Below are positions 1 through 7,805 of a stretch of 64,000 nt of DNA, one piece after another. Positions within the stretch are counted from its first letter, which is position 1, and each line of letters starts with the position of its first letter. Location: contig NZ_FONG01000005.1 in the NCBI RefSeq assembly GCF_900112845.1, positions 346,058 to 410,057 of the forward strand, given 5' to 3'. This stretch comes from Actinacidiphila alni. GTDB taxonomy: Bacteria > Actinomycetota > Actinomycetes > Streptomycetales > Streptomycetaceae. A program made the position numbers and the translations under genes. The notes under the pieces are model-generated. The model did not search any database and was not told the DNA's origin. It worked only from the letters and a program-made list of their open reading frames with translations.

Positions 1-1493
1 ATCAGGTCGGACGTCGCCTTGTCCTGCGGGGAGGTGGTCGGCACCGCCTGGACGAAGGCCACCTTGTCGCCCGGCTTCATCGGCAGGGCGGCGGCGTACG
101 CGATGCCGTCGGTGCTCTTCAGCGTGGTGACCAGGCGGTCGAACGCGGCCCTGTCGGAGGCGGTCGGCACCTCGGCGAGGATGGTCAGCGGCCCGTTGAA
201 ACCGGGGCCGAATCCTCCCCCGGAGGCTCCGTCCCGGGAGGTGCCCCCAGCCAGCATGTCGTACGCCTTGCGCGTGGTGGTCGTCGTCGGGTTGTTGCCC
301 TGGTCGGAGGAGCCGAGCCGCAGGCCCAGCGCGGGGATCGCCAGCGTGGCCATCACGGCGACGGCCACCACCGCGAGGCTGCGCGGGTGCCGCTCCAGGA
401 AGGACGACCAGCGGGCCGCCGCACCCGTGGCGACCTCCGGCTGCGGCCCGTTGGCCGCGAAGGCGCGGCGCTGGCGGCGGCTGAGCACCCGCATGCCGAG
501 CAGGCCCAGCAGCGCGGGCAGCAGCGTGACCGCCGCGGCGATCGTGATGACGACGGTCAGCGCGGCGGCGACCGCGACACCGTTGAGGAAGGTCAGCCGC
601 AGCGTGAACATGCCCAGCAGCGCGATGCAGACCGTGCCGCCCGCGAACAGCACGGCCCGGCCCGAGGTGTTGAGCGCGGTGACCGCCGCGTCCTCCGGGC
701 TCTTGCCGCGCAGGATGCCTCTGCGGTGCCGGGTCACGATGAACAGCGCGTAGTCGATGCCGACACCGAGGCCGACCAGCGTCGCCAACTGCGGGGAGAA
801 GTCCGCCACGTCCATGCCGTGGCTGAGGATGATGATCGCCGACGACGAGATGCCGATGCCGAACAGCGCGGTGACGATCGGCAGCAGCATGCCGAACAGC
901 GAACCCAGCGCCAGGAAGAGCACCACACCGGCCGCCGCGATACCGACACCCTCGGCGAGACCCGGCAGCGGCTGCTCGGCCTGCGCCGGCTTGTTGCCGC
1001 CGACCTCGACCTGCAGGCCCTTGGCGGCGGCCGCGTGCGCGGTGTCGATCAGCAACTGCGCCTGGTCGTTGGACAGGTCGCCACCGAGCTTGGTGTACGT
1101 CACCGTCGCGTACGCCGTGCGGCCGTCCTTGCTGATCTGCGCGGCGCCGGCCTTGTCGTACGGGCTGACGACCTGGCCGACGTCCTTCTGCTTCGCGATC
1201 TTCGCGAGCGCCGGGTCGATCCGCTGCCGCACCGAAGCGTCGCGCACCGTACCGGAGTCGACGTGCCACACCACGGTGTCCGCCTCGCCGGCCCGCTCCG
1301 GCACTACTTGGTCCATCAGGTCGAGGACCTTGCTGGACTCGGTGCCCTTGAGCGAGAAGGCGTTGGAGTACGCGGAGCCGAGCGCGTTGCCCGCGGCGCC
1401 GACGATCAGCAGCGCCGCCAGCCAGACCGACATCACCCACCATTTGTGCCGGAAGCACCAACGAGCCACAGTCGCCACGATCACATCCCCCAT
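1..1493 (-). CDS. MMPL/RND family transporter, C-terminal part missing at the window edge
   Basis: A large inner-membrane exporter of the MMPL branch of the RND superfamily; members move lipids or hydrophobic drugs using the proton gradient. At least 497 codons are visible. After a short cytoplasmic start comes a membrane segment (about residues 15-33), then an extracytoplasmic domain of roughly 150 residues, then a cluster of membrane helices with the family's GxxxDY region (GVGIDYALFIVTRHRRG, near residue 245), and then a cytoplasmic linker and the start of the second half. The ATG at 1493 is the most upstream in-frame start; a GTG at 1484 is also possible. It is divergent from the two-component pair at 1645, which suggests that the pair may control it. 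The substrate cannot be told. Confidence 0.9.
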   Translation of the reverse strand, partial: MGDVIVATVARWCFRHKWWVMSVWLAALLIVGAAGNALGSAYSNAFSLKGTESSKVLDLMDQVVPERAGEADTVVWHVDSGTVRDASVRQRIDPALAKIAKQKDVGQVVSPYDKAGAAQISKDGRTAYATVTYTKLGGDLSNDQAQLLIDTAHAAAAKGLQVEVGGNKPAQAEQPLPGLAEGVGIAAAGVVLFLALGSLFGMLLPIVTALFGIGISSSAIIILSHGMDVADFSPQLATLVGLGVGIDYALFIVTRHRRGILRGKSPEDAAVTALNTSGRAVLFAGGTVCIALLGMFTLRLTFLNGVAVAAALTVVITIAAAVTLLPALLGLLGMRVLSRRQRRAFAANGPQPEVATGAAARWSSFLERHPRSLAVVAVAVMATLAIPALGLRLGSSDQGNNPTTTTTRKAYDMLAGGTSRDGASGGGFGPGFNGPLTILAEVPTASDRAAFDRLVTTLKSTDGIAYAAALPMKPGDKVAFVQAVPTTSPQDKATSDL

Positions 1494-1584
1494 CAACGAG
1501 CCAGGTCCTGCCGACGGCTTGACCAACGAGTGTCCTCAGCCTCGGTGGCCCTCCGGCCGACCGCCAAGCCGATCCGGCTTCTCT

Positions 1585-1599
1585 CAAGGAACTCCAAGG
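1585..1599 (+). promoter_or_regulatory. CAAGG-N5-CAAGG direct repeat, possible response-regulator box
   Basis: Two CAAGG copies one helical turn apart lie in the 151-bp gap between the MMPL transporter and the response regulator. OmpR-family regulators usually bind such direct repeats, so this may be the autoregulatory and transporter control site. The only support is the motif and its place. Confidence 0.3.
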
Positions 1600-1644
1600 T
1601 TCCGGCCCTCGGGCGGCGGTACGGGGAGTGCGGATACTGGGGGC

Positions 1645-2379
1645 ATGGACGCCACCGTGCTCATCGTGGAGGACGAACCGGGTATCGCGGACGTTCTCCG
1701 CATCACCCTGAAATACAACGGCTTCACGGTGCACAGCGCCGCCACCGGGCGCGAGGCACTGGCCGCCGCGCGCGAGCACCGGCCCGACCTGGTGCTGCTT
1801 GACGTGATGCTGCCGGACGGCAACGGCTGGGAGGTCTGCCGCGCGCTGCGCGAGGAGCGGGCCGCCGAAGGCGCGGACGACGCCGACGACCTGGCGATCA
1901 TCTTCGTCACCGCCCGGGACGCGCCGCGCGACGTGGTGGCCGGGCTCGCGCTCGGCGGCGACGACTACATCACCAAGCCGTTCGGGGTCGACGAGGTGGT
2001 GGCCCGGGTGCACGCGGTGCTGCGCCGCACCCGGCGCCGGGAGAGCGCCGCGACCCGCGTCCTGCGCCACGGCGACCTGGAGATGGACGAGAGCACGTAC
2101 AGCGTGCGCCGCAGCGGGCAGCCGGTCGAACTCACCCCGACCGAGTACAACCTGCTGCGGCACCTGCTGCGCAACGCCGGGCGGATCGTCACCAAGGAGC
2201 ACCTGCTCCAGCACGTGTGGCGGTACGACACGGCCGTCTCGTCCACCGTCGTGGAGACCTACATCTCGTACCTGCGGCGCAAGCTCGACCGGCTCGGGCC
2301 GCCGCTGATCGAGACCCGGCGCGGCATCGGCTACGGGCTGCGCGCGCCGGAGCCGGACACGGGCGGGGGCGCGCGGTGA
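1645..2379 (+). CDS. Two-component response regulator, OmpR/PhoB family
   Basis: A DNA-binding response regulator of 244 residues. The receiver domain (about 1-130) has the acidic pair ED near residue 9, the phospho-acceptor Asp53 in LLDVMLPDG, and Lys111 in ITKPFG. A winged-helix effector domain follows (about 145-240), with the typical ELTPTEYNLLRHLL and RRGIGYGL stretches. The receiver has an unusual short acidic insert (AAEGADDADD) between helix 3 and strand 4. The start is ATG 1645. The stop codon overlaps the GTG of the sensor kinase (GTGA), so the two are translationally coupled. Its partner is the kinase at 2376; the likely target is the divergent MMPL transporter, by position only. 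Confidence 0.92.
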   Translation: MDATVLIVEDEPGIADVLRITLKYNGFTVHSAATGREALAAAREHRPDLVLLDVMLPDGNGWEVCRALREERAAEGADDADDLAIIFVTARDAPRDVVAGLALGGDDYITKPFGVDEVVARVHAVLRRTRRRESAATRVLRHGDLEMDESTYSVRRSGQPVELTPTEYNLLRHLLRNAGRIVTKEHLLQHVWRYDTAVSSTVVETYISYLRRKLDRLGPPLIETRRGIGYGLRAPEPDTGGGAR

Positions 2380-4034
2380 GGCGTGAACTCCTCGGCAGGG
2401 CACGGGCGTTCGCGGCCCGCGGCTTCGCGTCCCGCGCCTTCCGGGCGCCGGCCCGCACCGCGCCCGCCTTCAAGTCGGCGGCCACCAAGTGCGGTTTCTG
2501 GCCGCGCCCGCACTCGCTGCGCGGCCGCTTCACCATCGCCAATGTCACCTTCCTCGCCGTCGGCCTGCTGCTCGCCGCCTGCGCGAGCATCGCGGCCACG
2601 TACATGGTGCTGGTCGGCGAGATCGACGACTCGCTCAAGGGCTCGCAGAAGTCGCTGGCGCGGACGGTGATCAGCGCGGACACCCTGCGGCAGCTGTGCC
2701 AGCTCGCCGACCTGCTGCAGAGCGGCCCCAACGCGCAGACCGGGCAGGGCAGTTCGGCGGTCGCGGTGGCCTTCCAGCAGGATCTGTTCGTGCTGCTCGA
2801 CAAGCACGGCGAGCCCGCGGCGGTCTGCCAGGACGGCACCATGCCGGTCAGCGCGGAGCAGCGGCGGCTGGCCGACGCGATCCCGGACGCCGCGGGACTG
2901 GCCCGCGGCGGCGGCGCGAAGACGGTGAAGACCGGGCACATGGAGTACCGGGTGGTCGCGCTGCGGCTGTCCGACGGCACCATCGTCGTCAAGGGCATCC
3001 GGCTCAGCGGCGTCAAGCACGCGATCGGCAATCTGCTGATCGTGGAGTCCGTGGTCGGCGTGGTGCTGCTCGCGCTGCTGGCGACCGGCTCACTGACCGC
3101 CGCCCGGCGCCGGCTGAGCCCGCTGGAGGACATGGTGGCGACCGCGTCCGCGATCGCCGAGGGCGACCTCGGGCGGCGGATCGGCACCGCGCGGCACGGC
3201 TCAAGCGAGGTCGAACAGCTCAGCAGCGCGCTCAACGCGATGCTCCAGCAGATCGAGACCGCCGTCACCGAATCCGAGCGCGCCACCACGCAGTTGCGCC
3301 GCTTCCTCGCCGACGCCTCGCACGAACTGCGCACCCCGCTGGCCTCGGTGCGCGGCTATCTCCAGCTGTACGAGAAGGACATGCTCGACCCGGCGGAGAA
3401 GGACCGGGCGCTGAGCCGGGTCTCCTCGGAGACGCTGCGGATGAGCCGCCTGGTCGACGAACTCCTCGCGCTGGCACGGCTCGACGACCGGCCGCCGCTG
3501 CCGCACTGCGCCGTCGACCTGCCCCGGCTGGTCAGGGACGCCGCCGCCGACCTCGCCGCACAGCAGCCGGAACGCCCGCTGACGCTGATGATCCCCGAAC
3601 GCGCCGCCGACGGCGGGCCGCTGCCCGAGGCGCTGGGCGACGAGGCCGCGCTGCGGCAGGTCGTCGGCAATCTGCTGAGCAACGTCCGGGTGCACACCCC
3701 GCCGCGCTCACCGGTCAGCATCGAAGTCGCCGAACGCGGCGGCCGGTTGCTGCTGCGGATCACCGACTCGGGCCCCGGGCTCGGCGAGGAGGACGCCGCC
3801 CGGGTCTTCGACCGCTTCTTCCGCGCCGACCCCGAACGCTCCCGCGACACCGGCGGCGCGGGCCTGGGCATGTCCATCGTGCAGGCCGTCGTCCGCGCCC
3901 ACCGCGGCACGGTCGCCCTGGACACGGCGCCGGGCCGCGGCCTGACGGTGTGCGTGACGCTGCCGACCGTGCCGGCGGTGCCGGAGATCGCCTCGGCGAG
4001 CACCTCGGGAGCCGCCCTCCCCGCCACCACCTGA
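2376..4034 (+). CDS. Sensor histidine kinase
   Basis: A membrane histidine kinase of 552 residues paired with the upstream regulator. The order is: a basic cytoplasmic start of about 50 residues, membrane helix one (about 53-78), an extracytoplasmic sensor of about 140 residues, a second helix (near 220-240), HAMP, then the HisKA domain with the phospho-acceptor His316 in DASHELRTPL. The ATPase domain has the N box (VVGNLLSNVRVHT), G1 (DSGPGLG) and G2 (GAGLGMSIV). The DHp and ATPase parts look complete, so it should be active. The GTG start at 2376 overlaps the regulator stop codon, which supports this start over upstream ones. The signal sensed is not predictable from the sequence. Confidence 0.92.
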   Translation: MRRELLGRARAFAARGFASRAFRAPARTAPAFKSAATKCGFWPRPHSLRGRFTIANVTFLAVGLLLAACASIAATYMVLVGEIDDSLKGSQKSLARTVISADTLRQLCQLADLLQSGPNAQTGQGSSAVAVAFQQDLFVLLDKHGEPAAVCQDGTMPVSAEQRRLADAIPDAAGLARGGGAKTVKTGHMEYRVVALRLSDGTIVVKGIRLSGVKHAIGNLLIVESVVGVVLLALLATGSLTAARRRLSPLEDMVATASAIAEGDLGRRIGTARHGSSEVEQLSSALNAMLQQIETAVTESERATTQLRRFLADASHELRTPLASVRGYLQLYEKDMLDPAEKDRALSRVSSETLRMSRLVDELLALARLDDRPPLPHCAVDLPRLVRDAAADLAAQQPERPLTLMIPERAADGGPLPEALGDEAALRQVVGNLLSNVRVHTPPRSPVSIEVAERGGRLLLRITDSGPGLGEEDAARVFDRFFRADPERSRDTGGAGLGMSIVQAVVRAHRGTVALDTAPGRGLTVCVTLPTVPAVPEIASASTSGAALPATT

Positions 4035-4087
4035 CGTCGTGGGCGCGCCCGTTGACGGGCCCCGCGAGGCGTCGCCCCCGCGAGGCG

Positions 4088-5398
4088 TCAGACGGCGGCC
4101 GGGGTCGTGTCCTCGGGCACGGCCTCTGCCGCCGTCGTACCCTCTGCCGCCGCCGTACCGTCCGTCGTCGCGTGCCGCACCCCCGGTACGGCAGCGGTGC
4201 CGAGGCAGAGCGCGGCGACCAGGGCGGCGGCCACGTACAGCGGTACGGCCGGGCCGAGGGCGTGCGAGGCGAGCGGGGCGAGGGCGTAGCCGACGGGCAT
4301 GGCGGCCAGCGACAGCAGCCAGTCGTAGGAGGTGACGCGGGCCAGCACGCCGGCCGGGACGGAGGCGAAGACGTAGGACTCCCAGACCGGGTTGAAGAAG
4401 CCGAGGGCGCCGAGCGCCAGGCCGTAGGAGGCGATCAGCGTCCAGGCGGGCGCGCCCGCGGCGAGCAGGACCAGCGGCAGCGCGTAACTGGTCAGCGCGA
4501 GATTGCCGGTGAGGACCGGGCGGCGCAGCCGGGCGCGGGCGGCGAGCAGCGAGCCGACCAGCAGACCGACGGAACCGGCCTCCAGCATGACCACCCACAT
4601 GCCGTTGCCGCCCTTGCGGTCGTGCACGATCAGCGGGCCGAGGGTGGCGAGCACGGCTGCGGCGCCGTTCCAGGTGGCGTGCGCGATCAGGCTGGTCCAG
4701 TACCAGTCCCGGCCGCGCACCTCGGTCCAGCCCTGGACGAGGTCGGCGCGCATCGAGCGGTGCGGGATCGGGGTGCGGCGCACCCGGACGACGGTGAGCA
4801 GCGCGGCGCTCGCGGCGAAGGACGCGGCGTCCAGCAGGAACGCCCAGCCGGGCCCCGCGGTGAAGATCAGCAGTCCGGCGAGGGCCGGGCCGCCGAGCCG
4901 GGTGGCGTTCTGGGCGGACGCCATCAGGGAGTTGGCGCTCAGCAGGCCGTCCTCCTCGACGGTGCCCGCGACCAGCGGCGCGGCGGTCGGGATGGAGAAG
5001 GCGGAGGCGGTGCCGCCGACGGTCTCGGCGAGGGCGAGCAGCAGGATGCTCGGGTCGGAGCCGATGAGTTCGAGGCCGACGAAGACCTGGGTGACGCAGC
5101 GGACGAGGTCGGTGACGAGTGCGACCTTGCGCGCGTCGAAGCGGTCGGCGATCACGCCGCCGACCGGCAGCAGCAGGAGCCGCGGCACCATGGCGCAGCC
5201 CAGTACGACGGCGAGCGCGGACGCCGAGCCGGTCGCGTCGGTGATCGCGATGGCGAGGGCGGCGGGGACGACGGCGTCGCCCAGCGCGGACAGGGTGCGG
5301 CCGACGAAGAGCAGCCGGAACGGGCGTTGCCGCAGCGGGTGTCGGCGCTTGCCGGCGGCGGGTCCTGGCGTCGTGCCCGGCGGTGGTGTGGTGGTCAC
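4088..5398 (-). CDS. MFS efflux transporter
   Basis: A 436-residue major facilitator with about twelve hydrophobic segments. It begins with RQRPFRLLFVGRTLSALGDAVVP, the N-terminal signature of the MFS_3-like group of actinobacterial drug and macrolide exporters, and has the loop 2-3 motif GVIADRFDARK. It diverges from the MarR-family gene at 5487 across an 88-bp region with two dyad elements. A MarR repressor next to a pump is a common drug-responsive layout, so this is inferred to be a self-contained export unit. The C-terminus is a short Ala/Glu/Thr tail. The substrate is unknown. Confidence 0.88.
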   Translation of the reverse strand: MTTTPPPGTTPGPAAGKRRHPLRQRPFRLLFVGRTLSALGDAVVPAALAIAITDATGSASALAVVLGCAMVPRLLLLPVGGVIADRFDARKVALVTDLVRCVTQVFVGLELIGSDPSILLLALAETVGGTASAFSIPTAAPLVAGTVEEDGLLSANSLMASAQNATRLGGPALAGLLIFTAGPGWAFLLDAASFAASAALLTVVRVRRTPIPHRSMRADLVQGWTEVRGRDWYWTSLIAHATWNGAAAVLATLGPLIVHDRKGGNGMWVVMLEAGSVGLLVGSLLAARARLRRPVLTGNLALTSYALPLVLLAAGAPAWTLIASYGLALGALGFFNPVWESYVFASVPAGVLARVTSYDWLLSLAAMPVGYALAPLASHALGPAVPLYVAAALVAALCLGTAAVPGVRHATTDGTAAAEGTTAAEAVPEDTTPAAV

Positions 5399-5407
5399 GG
5401 GTCGTAC

Positions 5408-5451
5408 GGTATTTCGGCGCCGAATCTTTCGTCAACGAATATTTCGGCACC
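5408..5451. promoter_or_regulatory. Probable MarR operator region
   Basis: The divergent gap holds TTCGGCGCCGAA, a perfect 12-bp palindrome (5413-5424), followed by an imperfect dyad TTCGTCAACGAA (5428-5439) and a second half-copy ATTTCGGCACCG (5441-5452). Repeated TTTCGG/CCGAA half-sites between pump and repressor genes are what an autoregulating MarR dimer would bind. Confidence 0.55.
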
Positions 5452-5486
5452 GTCGTATTTTTCGCCCGGGGCATAGGATCGGGACC

Positions 5487-6023
5487 ATGCCCACCCCGCA
5501 CGACTGGACCGACGGCCATGTCGCCCGCTGGCAGCCCGTACTGCCCGACCTCGACCCCGACATCGAGGGCGCCGCCACCCGGGCCATGCTGCTCACCTAT
5601 CACCTGCGTACCGTCAAGCAGCGCTCGCTCGTCGACCACGGGCTGCACAAGCACGAGTACGACACGCTGCACACGCTCGCCGGGCGCGGCGGCAGCGCCG
5701 TCCCCTCCGAACTCGCCGCCGACCTCAAGATGGCCCCCGCCTCCATCACCGGCCGGCTGGACGCCCTGGAGCGGCGCGGCTTCGTCCGCCGTACGCCGTC
5801 GGCCGCCGACCGGCGCCGGGTCGACGTCCAACTCACCGCCGCCGGGCGGGAGGCGTGGCTCGGCGCGATGGAGGTGCAGGGGCGGGAGGAGATCCGGCTG
5901 CTGGGCGTGCTCACACCGCGCGAGCGGCGCACGCTGTCGGACCTGCTGCGGAAGGTGATGCTGGCGGCGGAGGCCGGTCCCGAGGGTCAGGAAAAGCCGG
6001 CCAAGGGCGGCGCGGACGGCTGA
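5487..6023 (+). CDS. MarR family transcriptional regulator
   Basis: A 178-residue winged-helix regulator, slightly longer than the usual 140-160. The DNA-binding part sits near residues 60-115: SELAADLKMAPASITGRLDALERRGFVRR is the helix-turn-helix and is followed by the wing with SAADRRRVDVQLT, a standard MarR pattern. The flanking helices should form the dimer interface. The ATG start follows a GGATCGGGACC stretch and fits the family. It is divergent from the MFS pump at 4088 and probably represses it and itself through the 5408-5451 palindromes. The ligand is unknown. Confidence 0.9.
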   Translation: MPTPHDWTDGHVARWQPVLPDLDPDIEGAATRAMLLTYHLRTVKQRSLVDHGLHKHEYDTLHTLAGRGGSAVPSELAADLKMAPASITGRLDALERRGFVRRTPSAADRRRVDVQLTAAGREAWLGAMEVQGREEIRLLGVLTPRERRTLSDLLRKVMLAAEAGPEGQEKPAKGGADG

Positions 6024-6035
6024 ACGGGACGGCAC

Positions 6036-6066
6036 TTGCGTTGGAGCCGACTCCAACCCCTAGCGT
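6036..6066 (+). promoter_or_regulatory. MerR-type promoter: 19-bp spacer with dyad
   Basis: TTGCGT (6036-6041) and TAGCGT (6061-6066) are separated by exactly 19 bp, and the spacer is filled by the dyad GTTGGAG-CCGA-CTCCAAC (6040-6057). An over-long spacer carrying a dyad is the hallmark of MerR-family activated promoters. The predicted transcription start falls at or next to the ATG at 6074, so the message would be leaderless. No merR gene is adjacent. Confidence 0.7.
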
Positions 6067-6073
6067 CTTGTCC

Positions 6074-6916
6074 ATGACGCACGCCGACAGCACTGCCAGC
6101 ACCGACAGCACCGCGAACCCTGTGCCCACCACCTCCGAGACGGAGGAGGCGCGCTACGCCCGCGGCCTCGCCGCCCTCCGCCAGGTCACCGGCGGCGAGA
6201 GCTCCGCCATCCTCGACGCGATCTCCGACATCGCGCCCGACCTGGCCCGCTTCACCGTCGCCTTCGGCTACGGCGACATCTGGTCCCGCCCCGGCCTCAC
6301 CCCGCGGCAGCGACAGATCGCCACCGTCGCCGCGCTGGCCGCCCTCGGCAACGCCGCGCCCCAACTGCGCTTCCACATCGCGGGCGCCCTCAACGTCGGC
6401 TGCACCCGGCGCGAGATCGTCGAGACCTTCATCCACACCAGCGTCTACGCGGGCTTCCCCGCCGCCCTCAACGCCCTCGCCGCCGCCCGCGAGGTCTTCG
6501 CCGCCCACCCCGCCGACGACGACCCCGTCGTCAAGGAAGCGGTCGACGGCGACCGCTACCAGCGCGGCCTGGACGCCCTGCGCGCCGTCGACGGCCCCGA
6601 AGGCGTCCACGTCGTCGCCTCCCTCGACGACATCGCCCCCGACCTCGGCCGCTACCTGGTCGAGTACGTCTTCGGCGACGTCTACACCCGCACCGGCCTC
6701 GACCTGCCCACCCGCGAACTGGCCAGCATCGCCATGTGCACCGCCCTCGGCACCGCGGCCCCCCAACTCCGCGTCCACATCCGCGCCTTCCTCAACGTCG
6801 GCGGCACCCGCACCGAAGTCGTCGAAACCCTCACCCAGATGGCCGGCTACGCCGGCTTCCCCGCCGCCCTCAACGGCCTGACGGCCGCCCGCGAGATCTT
6901 CGCCGAGACCCCCTGA
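6074..6916 (+). CDS. Carboxymuconolactone decarboxylase (CMD) family protein, two-domain
   Basis: A 280-residue protein with two tandem CMD/AhpD-like domains (about residues 30-145 and 160-275). Both halves show the repeated pattern of GD-W/YTR-GL, TPRQRQIATVAALAALG or ELASIAMCTALG, and QLRxHIxxxLNVGxTRxEVVE. Neither half has the CxxC pair of AhpD-type peroxidase partners; domain one keeps a single Cys (NVGCTR) where domain two has Gly. It is therefore probably a decarboxylase-like or accessory enzyme rather than a thiol peroxidase, and the substrate is unknown. The start is ATG 6074, placed right after the -10 of a MerR-type promoter. The dyad suggests induction by a stress-sensing MerR protein encoded elsewhere. 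Confidence 0.85.
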   Translation: MTHADSTASTDSTANPVPTTSETEEARYARGLAALRQVTGGESSAILDAISDIAPDLARFTVAFGYGDIWSRPGLTPRQRQIATVAALAALGNAAPQLRFHIAGALNVGCTRREIVETFIHTSVYAGFPAALNALAAAREVFAAHPADDDPVVKEAVDGDRYQRGLDALRAVDGPEGVHVVASLDDIAPDLGRYLVEYVFGDVYTRTGLDLPTRELASIAMCTALGTAAPQLRVHIRAFLNVGGTRTEVVETLTQMAGYAGFPAALNGLTAAREIFAETP

Positions 6917-6924
6917 GCGGACCC

Positions 6925-6957
6925 GCGGGTACGTAGCGGGTACCTAGCGGGTACGTA
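6925..6957. repeat. 11-bp tandem repeat, three copies
   Basis: GCGGGTACGTA, GCGGGTACCTA and GCGGGTACGTA follow each other without a gap just after the CMD stop codon. They can also fold against the adjoining TACCCGC. No function is evident. Confidence 0.8.
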
Positions 6958-6970
6958 CCCGCACGGATAC

Positions 6971-7013
6971 GAAAGGGCCCGCCCGGCACCATCGGTGCCG
7001 GGCGGGCCCTTCG
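6971..7013. terminator. Bidirectional terminator between the CMD gene and sdhB
   Basis: A perfect 20-bp inverted repeat (6971-6990 with 6994-7013) with a 3-nt loop. It starts GAAAGGGCCC and ends GGGCCCTTTC, giving short A and U tracts on both strands. It lies between convergent genes. Confidence 0.9.
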
Positions 7014-7031
7014 GCCGTACGGGACGGGGAA

Positions 7032-7805
7032 TCAGAAGCGGCGGGTGATCAGCGCCCGCTTCACTTCCTGGATGGCCTTGGTCACCTCGATGCCGCGCGG
7101 GCAGGCGTCCGTGCAGTTGAAGGTGGTGCGGCAGCGCCAGACGCCGTCCTTGTCGTTCAGGATCTCCAGGCGCTGCTCGCCCGCCTCGTCGCGCGAGTCG
7201 AAGATGAAACGGTGCGCGTTGACGATGGCGGCCGGGCCGAAGTACTGGCCGTCGTTCCAGAAGACCGGGCAGGACGAGGTGCACGCGGCGCACAGGATGC
7301 ACTTGGTGGTGTCGTCGAAGCGCTCGCGGTCCGCGGCGGACTGCAGGCGCTCCCGGGTCGGCTCGTTGCCCTTGGTGATCAGGAAGGGCATCACGTCCCG
7401 GTACGCCTGGAAGAACGGGTCCATGTCGACCACGAGGTCCTTCAGCACGGTCAGGCCCTTGATCGCCTCGACCGTGATCGGCTTGTCCGGGTTGATGTCC
7501 TTGATCAGGGTCTTGCAGGCCAGCCGGTTCTTGCCGTTGATCCGCATCGCGTCGGAGCCGCAGACCCCGTGCGCGCACGACCGGCGGAAGGTCAGCGAAC
7601 CGTCGATCTCCCACTTGACCTTGTGCAGCGCGTCCAGGACGCGCTCCTTCGGGTCGATCGGCAGCTGGTAGTCGACCCACTCCGGGTCCGCGGAGACCTC
7701 CGGGTTGAACCGGCGGATCCGCAGCGTGATCGTGATCAGGTGCGCATCGGTCACCTCGGCGGCATCCAGGGCCGCCGAGTGCTTGTCGAGCGTCGGGGTG
7801 CTCAT
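7032..7805 (-). CDS. sdhB: Succinate dehydrogenase iron-sulfur subunit
   Basis: A 257-residue electron-transfer subunit of complex II. It carries electrons from the flavin of SdhA to the quinone at the membrane anchor. The N-terminal ferredoxin domain has the 2Fe-2S cysteines (RRSCAHGVCGSDAM, then CKTL), and the C-terminal domain has the cysteine groups CILCAACTSSCPVF and CRTTFNCTDACPRGI for the 4Fe-4S and 3Fe-4S clusters. All the expected cysteines are present. It is the last gene of sdhCDAB; its ATG shares one base with the SdhA stop codon (TGATG), so translation is coupled. Confidence 0.97.
   Translation of the reverse strand: MSTPTLDKHSAALDAAEVTDAHLITITLRIRRFNPEVSADPEWVDYQLPIDPKERVLDALHKVKWEIDGSLTFRRSCAHGVCGSDAMRINGKNRLACKTLIKDINPDKPITVEAIKGLTVLKDLVVDMDPFFQAYRDVMPFLITKGNEPTRERLQSAADRERFDDTTKCILCAACTSSCPVFWNDGQYFGPAAIVNAHRFIFDSRDEAGEQRLEILNDKDGVWRCRTTFNCTDACPRGIEVTKAIQEVKRALITRRF

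Noticed and set aside
387..1802. Long open frames on the plus strand over the MMPL gene
   Set aside because: They are high-GC shadows: Arg/Asp/Ala-rich without any domain. The minus-strand frame encodes a clean MMPL protein.
2489..5476. A 995-codon open frame on the plus strand
   Set aside because: It runs out of frame across the histidine kinase and antisense to the MFS gene, with only Arg/Gly/Ala-rich sequence and no motif.
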